Both the position numbers and the translations under genes were made by a program. Below are positions 1 to 8,281 of a stretch of 64,000 nucleotides of DNA, piece by piece (the stretch's first letter is position 1; each line of letters opens with the position of its first letter). Where the stretch lies: NCBI RefSeq assembly GCF_017115085.1, contig NZ_JABXKJ010000246.1, forward strand, positions 1-64,000, in the 5' to 3' direction. The notes under the pieces were generated by a model that was not told the origin of the DNA, searched no databases, and saw only the letters and a list, made by a program, of their open reading frames with translations. The stretch comes from Nostoc sp. NMS7 (GTDB lineage: Bacteria; Cyanobacteriota; Cyanobacteriia; Cyanobacteriales; Nostocaceae).

Positions 1-486
1 TTCATTGGTTTGAGGAGATGATGTCATGTTGACTATTTTAGGCTTTTTAGAGTTACTGTAATTAAATATGTAAAGTTTTGTATTAGGATTCAACATTTCT
101 GGTTCAGTGTTAATTATCTTTCCTGCTTGATAAAACTTATTCAGTCGCAGAAAAACAGCGCATATTCCCTCATGAATATGGATTTTCTGCCTTAAATCTA
201 TTCCATCATTGTCTAATCCTGTTAAATGAATTAAACCTGTATCATCTAATTGAAAAGATTCCTTAATTAACCAAGATAATGCGACGAAATCACTTCCTTG
301 CCAGAATAATTCAATAGTATCAGCAGTCAAAGACCATGATATATGTCCTCCGCGTTGACGAGATGAGGGATATTGCTTTTCTAATCGCTTTAAAGTCATG
401 TAAAGTCCCGTCATACCGACGCAGTGCATTATTGTCGTATCCGCAGCATCGAGAGATAGGGAAATTTTGGTTTGGGTAGCAACCAT
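1..486 (-). CDS. cas8: Cas8-like large subunit of a type I CRISPR effector (MYXAN/Cmx8 type), 3' part off the window
   Basis: An open frame starts at the ATG at 486 and runs off the left edge after 162 codons, so only the N-terminus is visible. It follows cas6 by two bases, which indicates one leftward operon. The N-terminus has an early ISLSLDAAD stretch and a GMTGLYMTLKRLE stretch, which I associate with Cmx8-type Cas8 proteins. In this family the large subunit sits in the Cascade complex and helps target recognition. The cas6-then-cas8 order fits type I-B/MYXAN operons. Identity rests on context and partial motif memory; the catalytic or PAM-contacting region cannot be seen. Confidence 0.6.
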   Translation of the reverse strand, partial: MVATQTKISLSLDAADTTIMHCVGMTGLYMTLKRLEKQYPSSRQRGGHISWSLTADTIELFWQGSDFVALSWLIKESFQLDDTGLIHLTGLDNDGIDLRQKIHIHEGICAVFLRLNKFYQAGKIINTEPEMLNPNTKLYIFNYSNSKKPKIVNMTSSPQTNE

Positions 487-488
487 GT

Positions 489-1160
489 TCAGGTTTCCTC
501 GGTTTCCTCTTCTTCCTTGCTGCGAGTCGCGGGGACAAATATTCCACACATCATCTTTCGTTTCCCACCAATGCCCTGTTCTTGCAAGGTTAGGGAATCT
601 TCAGGATTGAGTTCACTGATTTTTACGCCAAATCCTCTAACTTTAAACTGTTTCCCTTCTTTATTGATGGTTAATTGTCTTCGTTGAGGTGTTCCATCTT
701 GTCGAGTGAGAAGTTCAATTTTTCCTTGTATTCCTAAATTATCCAGTTGCCGTTGCACAGCTTCAATAAAATTATTAGAGTCTTGAAACCCTTTAATTAT
801 CACTAATCTGGAATAGACACTTTCTGAAGAAATTAACGGTTTGTAATCAGGAATATCTAGTTGATAAAAGTTTTGACCTATATGAAAGAATTGACCCGCT
901 AAATAAGGATAAATTAAAGGAATTTGTTGATAATAAATCCGAATTTTTAGACGAGATTGAGCAGTGAGTTCAAGCAAATTGTTCCTGGTCGGTATTCCAG
1001 CAATCGGATGAATCCCAATAGACTTTAGTTCGTGAAGGCTAGGACAAATACTGGACAAAGCACTATAGATAACATAACCATTATCAAGAGGAATCGGTGC
1101 GCCTCTGAGCTTAAACGTTAAGTCTACATATTCCTCACTGTGAATTAATATGACTGCCAT
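489..1160 (-). CDS. cas6: CRISPR pre-crRNA processing endoribonuclease Cas6 (Cmx6-like)
   Basis: A 223-residue protein with the layout of Cmx6-type Cas6: an N-terminal beta-rich start (VDLTFKLRG), a PLDNGYVIYSALS segment, LHELKSIGIHPIAG, a YSRLVIIKGF segment near 116-125, and the C-terminal glycine-rich loop GIGGKRKMMCGIFVP at 196-210. Cas6 cuts CRISPR transcripts in their repeats and usually stays bound to the crRNA. The second M in KMMCG occupies a position I expect to be Gly in relatives. The last residues are a run of Glu/Thr. It is the first visible gene of a leftward operon with a cas8-like gene. No CRISPR repeat lies between it and the transposon end. The family call is strong; the subtype is less certain. 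Confidence 0.82.
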   Translation of the reverse strand: MAVILIHSEEYVDLTFKLRGAPIPLDNGYVIYSALSSICPSLHELKSIGIHPIAGIPTRNNLLELTAQSRLKIRIYYQQIPLIYPYLAGQFFHIGQNFYQLDIPDYKPLISSESVYSRLVIIKGFQDSNNFIEAVQRQLDNLGIQGKIELLTRQDGTPQRRQLTINKEGKQFKVRGFGVKISELNPEDSLTLQEQGIGGKRKMMCGIFVPATRSKEEEETEET

Positions 1161-1211
1161 AGATGGAAATTTTGAGATGTCAGAGTTTGTTTAATACATC
1201 AACATCCTCTT

Positions 1212-1376
1212 ATGCAAAATTGTCCTCATTGTCATCGCCGACTACTTTGGTTAGAGTGGCAATCCAGTTTAGGCTATTGTTCGCAATATTCTTACTGGTT
1301 AGGAGGATCTTCTAATACTCCAGTAGTTACTCAAAACAGATGGATAGCCAAAAGTTTCTATCCCATACCAGCATAA
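1212..1376 (+). CDS. Small ORF with a CxxC motif, uncertain
   Basis: A 54-residue frame opens with MQNCPHCHRRLLW and has a further Cys near residue 23, so it could hold a small zinc ribbon. It lies between cas6 (opposite strand) and the transposon-end repeats. I do not recognise it. It could be a truncated transposon gene, for example a fragment of a zinc-finger-bearing TniQ/TnsD protein, or a chance frame. No good ribosome binding site is visible. Low confidence. Confidence 0.25.
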   Translation: MQNCPHCHRRLLWLEWQSSLGYCSQYSYWLGGSSNTPVVTQNRWIAKSFYPIPA

Positions 1377-1440
1377 ACCGCTTCTGCTCCATTCTAAAAA
1401 AATCCGGCGCTTTCCTGCTTTCTATGCTTGATTGGACTCA

Positions 1441-1595
1441 CGGCAAGCTTATCCTTCCAATTCGGACTAGCGGCAAAGTTATGGTTCCAAACTGTCAATT
1501 TCATCCAAAATTAGCTGACGCAAGAATGAGGGTTATAGTGTTGTTGACGGCAAAGTTATGGTTCCATTCGCGGCAAAGTTATGGGTAAAGTCACA
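1441..1595 (-). repeat. Four TnsB-site-like repeats at the transposon terminus
   Basis: On the plus strand the core CGGCAAAGTTATGG occurs at 1471-1484, 1548-1561 and 1571-1584, with a diverged copy (CGGCAAGCTTATCC) at 1441-1454. Start-to-start spacings are 30, 77 and 23 bp. All copies share one orientation. The outer end is the TCACA at 1591-1595, which is TGTGA on the minus strand. Spaced, same-orientation sites ending in TGT are characteristic of Tn7-like ends. Binding by TnsB is inferred, not shown. Confidence 0.6.
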
Positions 1596-1653
1596 GAATC
1601 ATTGAATAAGTTTCTTCCTTGTCTCTTCCTAATGCTCAATATTATTTAATTGC

Positions 1654-2601
1654 TCAGTATCCAGCTTGTTTGTCTACGACATTCCGCAAGGGCTGACCAG
1701 TTTGGTAGCGTTTGAGATTGTCGATAAATAGTTGTGCTATGCGCTCTCTCAACGGTGGCGAAAGGGCTGAACAATGGGGTGTGATAAAGGCGTTTGGCAA
1801 CGACCATAAGGGACTTTCCTGTGGCAGAGGTTCTGTAGCCACTGTATCTAATCCAGCACCCGCAATCCATCCCTCACGTAGTGCGGTGAGCAATGCAACT
1901 TCATCTACTATTGCACCACGAGCAATATTAATTAGGTAAGCAGATTGACGCATAGAGCGCAATGCAGCTTCATCGATCAAGCCTTTAGTTTCTATAGTTA
2001 ATGGTGTAGCAATAACTACATAGTCGGCTGTCGGGAGGAGCGATCGCCACTCATCGGCACCCACAACTTTGTCAAAATTCGGTAGGGGTTCAGGATGGCG
2101 GCGACTACCCCAAACTGTAACTCCAAAGGCTTTGGCACGAGATGCGATCGCTTGACCGATATTTCCTGTGCCAAGAATTAATAAAGTCGCGTCTGCCAAC
2201 TCTTCGAGAAACACTCCTCTTACCCAAGTGTGTTCATCCTGCAAAGTTTGCAATTTCCGCAGATTCTTGGCGTGATAGAGCATGAATGCCAGTACAAATT
2301 CTGAAATCGGAATTGCGTGAACTCCTGCGGCATTAGTGAGGATAATGTCCTTTTGCAAAAAAGCTGGCGTGAGGATGTGATTCACGCCAGCACTCGGCGA
2401 CTGTTGCCAACGCAGCGCGGGTGCTGCCGTCAATACTTTGTCAAGGGTAGAAGTTTTCAGGTAAAATCCGTTGAGATAAACTTCTGCATCACTAGCATCA
2501 CCATCAAGATTACCTTCACTATCCACCCCCACAACATCTATATCAGATGGTAGGTGTGGCTCAATATTAGCAATCAGATGATCGGCTAAAATTAGTTTCA
2601 C
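1654..2601 (-). CDS. D-isomer-specific 2-hydroxyacid dehydrogenase family protein
   Basis: A 315-residue NAD(P)-dependent oxidoreductase that should reduce a 2-oxoacid to the D-2-hydroxyacid, or the reverse. The Rossmann dinucleotide motif GTGNIG is at 144-149. The catalytic triad of the family is in place: Arg228 (IARGA), Glu257 (ATEPL) and His276 (TPHCS). The length is normal for this soluble cytoplasmic family. The substrate cannot be told; glyoxylate/hydroxypyruvate reductase-like enzymes are the nearest group. The 3' end lies 58 bp from the proposed transposon terminus, so the element inserted just downstream without breaking the gene. A strong hairpin lies upstream at 2728-2761. Confidence 0.88.
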   Translation of the reverse strand: MKLILADHLIANIEPHLPSDIDVVGVDSEGNLDGDASDAEVYLNGFYLKTSTLDKVLTAAPALRWQQSPSAGVNHILTPAFLQKDIILTNAAGVHAIPISEFVLAFMLYHAKNLRKLQTLQDEHTWVRGVFLEELADATLLILGTGNIGQAIASRAKAFGVTVWGSRRHPEPLPNFDKVVGADEWRSLLPTADYVVIATPLTIETKGLIDEAALRSMRQSAYLINIARGAIVDEVALLTALREGWIAGAGLDTVATEPLPQESPLWSLPNAFITPHCSALSPPLRERIAQLFIDNLKRYQTGQPLRNVVDKQAGY

Positions 2602-2727
2602 GATTTGCTACTCCCCCATTCGATTTTGGATTTTAAGGTGAAAAACATCTAATTTGCATAACCTAATTAAACATAATTCTTGTGGGGCGGGCAAGATGCC
2701 ATTGGTTTCGCTAAACGCTCAGAAGAT

Positions 2728-2761
2728 AGAACCCCGACTTCTGGTGAGAAGTCGGGGTTCT
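2728..2761. terminator. Perfect 15-bp inverted repeat, probable terminator or dispersed hairpin
   Basis: The arms 2728-2742 and 2747-2761 are fully complementary around a 4-nt loop; the core is CCCCGACTTCT/AGAAGTCGGGG. It sits about 80 nt past the end of bcsA and could stop that leftward transcript, although no long T-run follows. A related hairpin with the same core occurs at 55458-55490, so this is also a dispersed repeat. Confidence 0.55.
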
Positions 2762-2843
2762 GGGTACTATATTTGAGCATTTCCAGGTTCTATCTGGAAA
2801 CTAGATTTTCAAAGTGTTTTGGCTTAAATTGATAGCAATGTTG

Positions 2844-5456
2844 CTACAGAACTTGCAACAGTTGTTTAATTTTACTGTCTTGGCGTTCCTTGAATTTTTC
2901 TGGAAAAATTAACTCGATCGCAATCTTGCCATTTGCCTGTTCTTCGACTGCATAAATTTCGGCAACAAATCGGTTAGATGAGGAATTTTCGACATCCTGA
3001 TTTAACAGTAAACCAACCAGTGGTTTCACAGTTCGCATCGTATGCAAATCCTGTTGTCCAATCATTTTGTGAGAAGACATGGCTTTTTTATCCTCTATTT
3101 CCAAGCGCAAACCCGTTGTTCCTAGTTCTGTGGCTACTCCAAAGAAGAAGTTACCATCCCAGTAGAGTTGACTATTCGTGTTTACCTGCTTGCGTACCTT
3201 TTTACGACTAGTTTGGTTGAGGTCATGCAAGGCCCTAGTCAAACTCGTGGCTAGAAATCCCAGGGAAGCTAGGGGCTTGTCTACGTACTGGGCTTTCTGA
3301 GAATACCACTCCCGGACATCAGAATATAAAACTAGAGTTAAAGCATCGCGTTGGGCACTGTTGAGCTTCACAAAATCAACACCCAAAAGCGTTTGTGTGT
3401 CATTTATAGGGGAGACTCGGACAATCTGCGCCGTTAAAGAGGCGCTAGCAGTATAATCTCCCATCACCTCAACTTCTACTTCATCCAGTAAATTGGGCCA
3501 GGTTTCCAAAGAAATTAAGGCGCCAGTTTCGGAAATATTCACCGTTTTGCCCATGATTGTCTGACCGTTACTGGTAATTAAAATGGGCAGACGACGCTGT
3601 AAACGGTGGGCAGTACGTATTTGCGGTTGTTCAAAGCCAACCAGCAAAGCAGCTGAGAGTAAAACCAGATTAAAAATAGACCACATGGTGTTGACTAAGA
3701 CCGCCTGCCAATCTTCAGGACGTAGCAGCAGCCAATAGGGAACAGCCAGTAAGGAAGAGACTACAAATCCTGTCACCACCAAAAGACCACGCATTGATTC
3801 CCAATCAAAGATGCGTTTACTAATAGATGTTCCCTTGTCGGTAACGTTAAATGAACCCAGCTTGGGGTTAAACAATGCCAACATCGTCACCCATCCAGCC
3901 TGGAAAGCCATCGCAAATTCAAAAATTTCATTCCAGAAGGAGAACCGGACGTTTTTGTAAATGATGTAGTTAGTAAAAAGGGAGAGGAGAATATGGGGTA
4001 GGGCATAAGCTAGCGTTTCTAAACCCAAACCTTGAACAGAGTTAACGCCAAATAATAAAAATAGCGGCGGTGCGATCGCATATGTTAGTCGAGGATAGCC
4101 ATACAGAAAGTGGGAAGTCGCGCTAAAATAACAAATCCTCTGGGCAAATGTCAGGTTCAGCTTCCGATTAAAAACGGGATTTTCCAATCGCAGAATCTGC
4201 GCCATCCCCCTTGCCCAACGCACTTGTTGCCCCACATAAGAAGAAAACGTTTCTGGTGCTAAACCAGCCACCATAATTTTGTCGTAGTAGACAGACTTGT
4301 AACCCAGCGAATGCAATCGCAAGGCAGTGTGACAATCTTCTGTCACTGTTTCTACCGCAATTCCCCCAACTTCTAAAGCGTGGGATTTACGGATCAATGC
4401 TGCCGAACCGCAGAAAAAGGCGGCATTCCAAAAATCGTTACCTTTTTGCAGTACCTTGTAAAACAGTTCATTGCCTGCGGGGATTCTACCTTTTGTGACT
4501 AAATTACGCTCGAAGGGATCGGGGTTATAGAACCAGTGGGGAGTTTGGACAAAGGATACTTTGGGATCGAAGAAAAAACCCATTGTATGCAGGAGAATTT
4601 GCCGCGATGGGATGTGGTCACAGTCCAAAATCAACACTAAATCGCCGTCGGTTTTTTCAAAGGCGGTATTGATATTACCAGCTTTAGCGTGGTCATTACT
4701 GTCCCGCGTCATGTGTATACAGCCGAGTTCTTCGCACATTTGCCGTAGCAGTTCCCGTCTGGCGCTAAACTGTTCTCGGCGTGGGTCGTTTTCTTTATAC
4801 TTTTCTGGACGACCATCATCAAGAACATAAACGATTTTTTTATCGGCAGCATAATCACAAGCCAAGGCTGCGACGGCAGTCTTACGCACAATCTCCACGT
4901 CTTCGTTGTAAGTGGGGATGTAGATATCGACTTTGAACCATTCCTGTTCAGGAATGTTTGTGAGATTAACTGGTTGGCGTTCTTGAATTTTCAGAGTTTG
5001 AAAGTATGCCAATACTAAGGTGAGGATGGCATAGAGTTCGGCGAGAAACAACAACGTACAAGCGATGCTGTTGAGCCAACCATCAAAGTTGAGGGTATAA
5101 CTGGTGCGGTAGAATAAGTAACGCAACGTTGTTACAATACTCAGCCAGACCAAAAACAAGTGGTAATACTGGCTGATTTCTGGAGAGTCCTCTTGAAACT
5201 CTGCGTGGATCACCAGTTGACCGAGTAGCACCATAAATACTGCGACCAATCCTTGCTGCCAAACTTCTATCGGAGTAATAATCAGTGGCACTGATAGCAC
5301 TAATAGGAGCAGGATTAACCACTTAAACTGTTTCACACCTACCTTTTGGAGAGTGTGGTCAAAAAATCGGGGAGTAATATCAATCAGCCAATTGCTCAAT
5401 TTTAAGCGCTGGCGATCGCGTGATTTCCGGGGCAATGTGTCGGGGGAAGAAGACAT
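2844..5456 (-). CDS. bcsA: Cellulose synthase catalytic subunit with C-terminal PilZ domain
   Basis: A 870-residue inner-membrane GT2 synthase that polymerises UDP-glucose into beta-1,4-glucan and moves the chain through its own membrane channel. Numbered from the ATG at 5456, the catalytic motifs are DDG 213-215, DCD 278-280, FFCGS near 347, TED 372-374 and QQVRW 410-414. Hydrophobic helices precede and follow the catalytic domain. A C-terminal PilZ domain has an RLQRR motif and NISETG, the c-di-GMP contact motifs, so activation by c-di-GMP is likely. A TTG 12 bases upstream could also start; neither start has a good Shine-Dalgarno. It is the last gene of the leftward cellulose series, 57 bp after bcsB. 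Confidence 0.93.
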   Translation of the reverse strand: MSSSPDTLPRKSRDRQRLKLSNWLIDITPRFFDHTLQKVGVKQFKWLILLLLVLSVPLIITPIEVWQQGLVAVFMVLLGQLVIHAEFQEDSPEISQYYHLFLVWLSIVTTLRYLFYRTSYTLNFDGWLNSIACTLLFLAELYAILTLVLAYFQTLKIQERQPVNLTNIPEQEWFKVDIYIPTYNEDVEIVRKTAVAALACDYAADKKIVYVLDDGRPEKYKENDPRREQFSARRELLRQMCEELGCIHMTRDSNDHAKAGNINTAFEKTDGDLVLILDCDHIPSRQILLHTMGFFFDPKVSFVQTPHWFYNPDPFERNLVTKGRIPAGNELFYKVLQKGNDFWNAAFFCGSAALIRKSHALEVGGIAVETVTEDCHTALRLHSLGYKSVYYDKIMVAGLAPETFSSYVGQQVRWARGMAQILRLENPVFNRKLNLTFAQRICYFSATSHFLYGYPRLTYAIAPPLFLLFGVNSVQGLGLETLAYALPHILLSLFTNYIIYKNVRFSFWNEIFEFAMAFQAGWVTMLALFNPKLGSFNVTDKGTSISKRIFDWESMRGLLVVTGFVVSSLLAVPYWLLLRPEDWQAVLVNTMWSIFNLVLLSAALLVGFEQPQIRTAHRLQRRLPILITSNGQTIMGKTVNISETGALISLETWPNLLDEVEVEVMGDYTASASLTAQIVRVSPINDTQTLLGVDFVKLNSAQRDALTLVLYSDVREWYSQKAQYVDKPLASLGFLATSLTRALHDLNQTSRKKVRKQVNTNSQLYWDGNFFFGVATELGTTGLRLEIEDKKAMSSHKMIGQQDLHTMRTVKPLVGLLLNQDVENSSSNRFVAEIYAVEEQANGKIAIELIFPEKFKERQDSKIKQLLQVL

Positions 5457-5513
5457 TTTGGATCTCAATTTGGAAATTTAAATTTAAGATTGGCGATACC
5501 TGACGGAAAGTGT

Positions 5514-7835
5514 CTACTTTTTGTCAGCAGTTAGCCGCTTCAGATACAACTGAACAATCCCGTAAAGAATTAGGGAAACACTCAAAATGCCTACAGGTAC
5601 CAATAGCCAATTTTCTTGTAAAAAGCGTGATGCTTTACTGAGGGGAGTGGTATTTTCCCAGCGACGAGTGTTCGGGGCGCTTTCAAAAAACTGTAGTTGA
5701 TAGGCATCAGCATCGTAAGTAAGTGAGTCTTTTTGATCACTACTAATTAGCACCGTATCCTTTTTAAGTTGAAAGAACCACGGATCTTGATTAAGGACTT
5801 GTCGCACTCGCTCTAAACCAGTTTCGGTTTGAGATGTTAAAGCTAAAAGGACGCGATCGCTATTCCAAGGAGAGATAATTTGTTTAATCATCCCTTGTGT
5901 ATCCTGTGGAGTCTGAACCACAGCATAGGCAGAGGAGCGAGAAAATGCTTGATTCAAGTTAAAGCCACTGGAATTAAACACTTCCGGGAAAGGAAACTCT
6001 TCTCGCGTTCCAATTCCTACCAAATGGTCATTTTTGCGGACTTTTGTTGGCAAACCATCTGGTGTATAAACTTCTAGTTTGACGGTATCTGCTTGACTGA
6101 GCCTGCCTAAGCGTTCGCTAAAAGCTAACAAGGTCAAAATATCTGTCCTCGAGGGTATTTGGGGCAAGACAATCGCCGTCTGAGACAAATCCTGTGGTGC
6201 GGCAAAGGGAAAACCGAATTTCAGCAGGTTCAAGTCTGGTAGTTGTGTAGATATCTCCCGCTTCAGATCGAAGTTAGTATCAGAATGCACCGTACCTGTA
6301 AGTTGTTGATCTGGTGGCTGAAGACAGTTCTGTTTATCAAACGGTTCTCTGGGACTCATCCGAAAGAAAACTTGCAGTTTTGAGTTAGGTTTGATTAAGT
6401 TTTCCGGCAAATTGACTTTGAGGTTTTTGCGACTTTCTCCCGACTCAGAATCAAGACGTGCCCCACCAATGAAAACTCCATCCAGTAAAACTTCCAGCGC
6501 AGAAGTTCGGGGATTAACCTGAGGTCCATAGCTGTATATCAGATTCATCGAACTACCCCGGAGAAATCGATCATCCGGTAAAGCGCGAAAATCAACTTCA
6601 ATTGGTGGTGCCCCCATCCCACGTACAGTGACATCATTAAACGGCTCACCATTTACCTGAGTTTTGATGTCGCTGAGTTTAAAAGAATTTTGCTCTGGCA
6701 AATAACGAGGCCACTGGCGCAGTCCTGGTGTCGAACCTTCCTTGAGGGTATTGACAAAAACTACCTGACCAGTTGCCATTTTGCGTAAGTCTGGCTGTGA
6801 TAAAAATTCGGTGGCCTTTTCCACAGCTTTTGTGCTGTTGCCAGTGGCAATTAAAACCGGAACCCCAGTCTTTTCAGTTTTTGTGATCATCAATACCCCT
6901 GTTTCATCTGGTACGGGGTTGTTATCACGATCCAGAATTTGATTGCTGACGACTTTCAGGGGTAAATTTTTCCAAGTATTTAGGGCTGGTTGCTCGGTGG
7001 GAGTGCCAATGATCACCAAGCGATCGCTTGCTTTCACATTTGCCACATTAGACACCAAGCTCGTCTGAATCGGGCGAAAATCCGCGATTCTTCCCAATCC
7101 TGCTTGTAAGCGAGCTGCTGCTGTCAGCCAGGATTGATCAATTTGACTCGGTTGCAAGTAAGCAATTTGGTTAGTTTCTAAGCCGAGTTCGTCAAACAAA
7201 GGATAAGGATAGCGGCTGAAATTCAGGGGAATCGACTGCTGTTCATAGTTCAAGATTAATTTGGAATCTGGCAGAATCTCTGTCCACAAGTCGGGACTAC
7301 TGGGGTCGCTACATTCGAGAGTGTTATTCTGCTGTGCCACCAATACGAGTTCGTTGTAGTCTTGAAGCAGCTTTGGTGGGATATTGAATAGTACTTGACC
7401 TACTTGGGACTCTTTGCGATTGAGTGGTACGCTACCAACACTGGTGCCATTGAGTAGCACGGTCAGGTTGGAGCGATTGGCATACAGTGATGGTGAGTGT
7501 TGAAAGCGGATTAAGGCTTGTACTTTACCCCGATCTAATTTCCACCCACGGGGACGGGTAAAAGCAAGACGACCTTCTGAATAAACCCCACGTAAGCGCA
7601 TCCGGTTGCCCACAATCGGACTACGATTAAATTCTAGGATGTAAGTTGCCAATTTTTTGGCGTTAGCAGTTTCTAAGTCTGCTTTACTACTACTTTCTGA
7701 TGTCGTTGCTTGAGCTAATGAAGTTACTTTGGTTTGAGCTTGAGCGCTCAATAATGAACTAGGGAACAAAAAAAAGCAGGAAGTAACAATAATTGCTTTT
7801 TTACTAATTTGGGAAAGATGAAACAACTGCTTCAT
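5514..7835 (-). CDS. bcsB: Cellulose synthase periplasmic subunit BcsB
   Basis: A 773-residue protein with an N-terminal signal sequence (hydrophobic AIIVTSCFFLFPSSLL then AQAQ) and a single C-terminal membrane helix (VGILSVSLILYG) before a basic tail. This is the topology of BcsB, which docks on BcsA, activates it, and carries the growing glucan through the periplasm with carbohydrate-binding and flavodoxin-like domains. Length is normal. The frame is open to a TTG at 7868, but the ATG at 7835 directly precedes a normal signal peptide, so I chose it. It lies immediately upstream of bcsA. Confidence 0.88.
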   Translation of the reverse strand: MKQLFHLSQISKKAIIVTSCFFLFPSSLLSAQAQTKVTSLAQATTSESSSKADLETANAKKLATYILEFNRSPIVGNRMRLRGVYSEGRLAFTRPRGWKLDRGKVQALIRFQHSPSLYANRSNLTVLLNGTSVGSVPLNRKESQVGQVLFNIPPKLLQDYNELVLVAQQNNTLECSDPSSPDLWTEILPDSKLILNYEQQSIPLNFSRYPYPLFDELGLETNQIAYLQPSQIDQSWLTAAARLQAGLGRIADFRPIQTSLVSNVANVKASDRLVIIGTPTEQPALNTWKNLPLKVVSNQILDRDNNPVPDETGVLMITKTEKTGVPVLIATGNSTKAVEKATEFLSQPDLRKMATGQVVFVNTLKEGSTPGLRQWPRYLPEQNSFKLSDIKTQVNGEPFNDVTVRGMGAPPIEVDFRALPDDRFLRGSSMNLIYSYGPQVNPRTSALEVLLDGVFIGGARLDSESGESRKNLKVNLPENLIKPNSKLQVFFRMSPREPFDKQNCLQPPDQQLTGTVHSDTNFDLKREISTQLPDLNLLKFGFPFAAPQDLSQTAIVLPQIPSRTDILTLLAFSERLGRLSQADTVKLEVYTPDGLPTKVRKNDHLVGIGTREEFPFPEVFNSSGFNLNQAFSRSSAYAVVQTPQDTQGMIKQIISPWNSDRVLLALTSQTETGLERVRQVLNQDPWFFQLKKDTVLISSDQKDSLTYDADAYQLQFFESAPNTRRWENTTPLSKASRFLQENWLLVPVGILSVSLILYGIVQLYLKRLTADKK

Positions 7836-8281
7836 GGTAGAGCGTGATTTTAGTGTTAATTTACTCAAGCTTTTTACGTAAAAACCAGAACGAATTCGGT
7901 GCTTTTAGAACTTAAAAATCAATCCAGTTTAGTTAAGGCTTAACTCTTTGTCAAAATCAATTTTTTTAACGTAGACGCGGAGTGGTGAAGCAGCGCGGGA
8001 ACAGGGGAGGCAGTGCGTTGGGCGGGTTTCCCGACTTGAAGCAACTGCCGTCGGCTCCGCCGACTTGAAGCATCTGGCGTGGTTTCCCCCATGAACGAAT
8101 CGCACTTAGCGCAGCGTTAGCGAGGCACGAGCGTCACCCGGAGGGCTTGCCGCAGGCTACCGCATACTCCTACGGAGAAGCAAGCTACGCGCCGCGTCTC
8201 GCAGAGAAGGACGCAAAGAAAGAATTGCTTAACTAATCAGGAGTTTGGGAATCCTGTACTTTAACTCAGCGTCAGAGGATG
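7836..8281. other. Intergenic region with short dispersed repeats
   Basis: The stretch between the GH8 gene and bcsB holds no convincing gene. From about 7970 to 8215 it is unusually GC-rich and made of small repeated and palindromic pieces (for example CGTCGGCTCCGCCGAC near 8050 and CTACGCGCCGCGTCTCGCAG near 8185), of the short dispersed repeat type common in Nostoc. Such a gap may allow a separate promoter for bcsBA. Confidence 0.5.

Larger units (their letters stand above)
1..1595. mobile_element. Terminal part of a Tn7-like, probably CRISPR-associated transposon (CAST)
   Basis: Read from the right on the minus strand, the sequence begins TGTGACTTTACCCATAACTT at 1595, and four copies of a CATAACTTTGCCG-like motif follow inward over 155 bp. 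A TGT-starting terminus with spaced repeats is the architecture of Tn7-family ends bound by the TnsB transposase. The cas6 and cas8-like genes just inside match type I-B CRISPR-associated transposons known from Nostoc-type cyanobacteria. No tns genes, CRISPR array or second end are in view, so the CAST assignment is inference. The five bases outside the proposed end are GAATC at 1596-1600, a possible target duplication whose partner would lie beyond the left edge. Confidence 0.55.

Noticed and set aside
1340-1588. 82-codon plus-strand frame over the transposon-end repeats
   Set aside because: It consists of the TnsB-site-like repeats themselves and has no family features.
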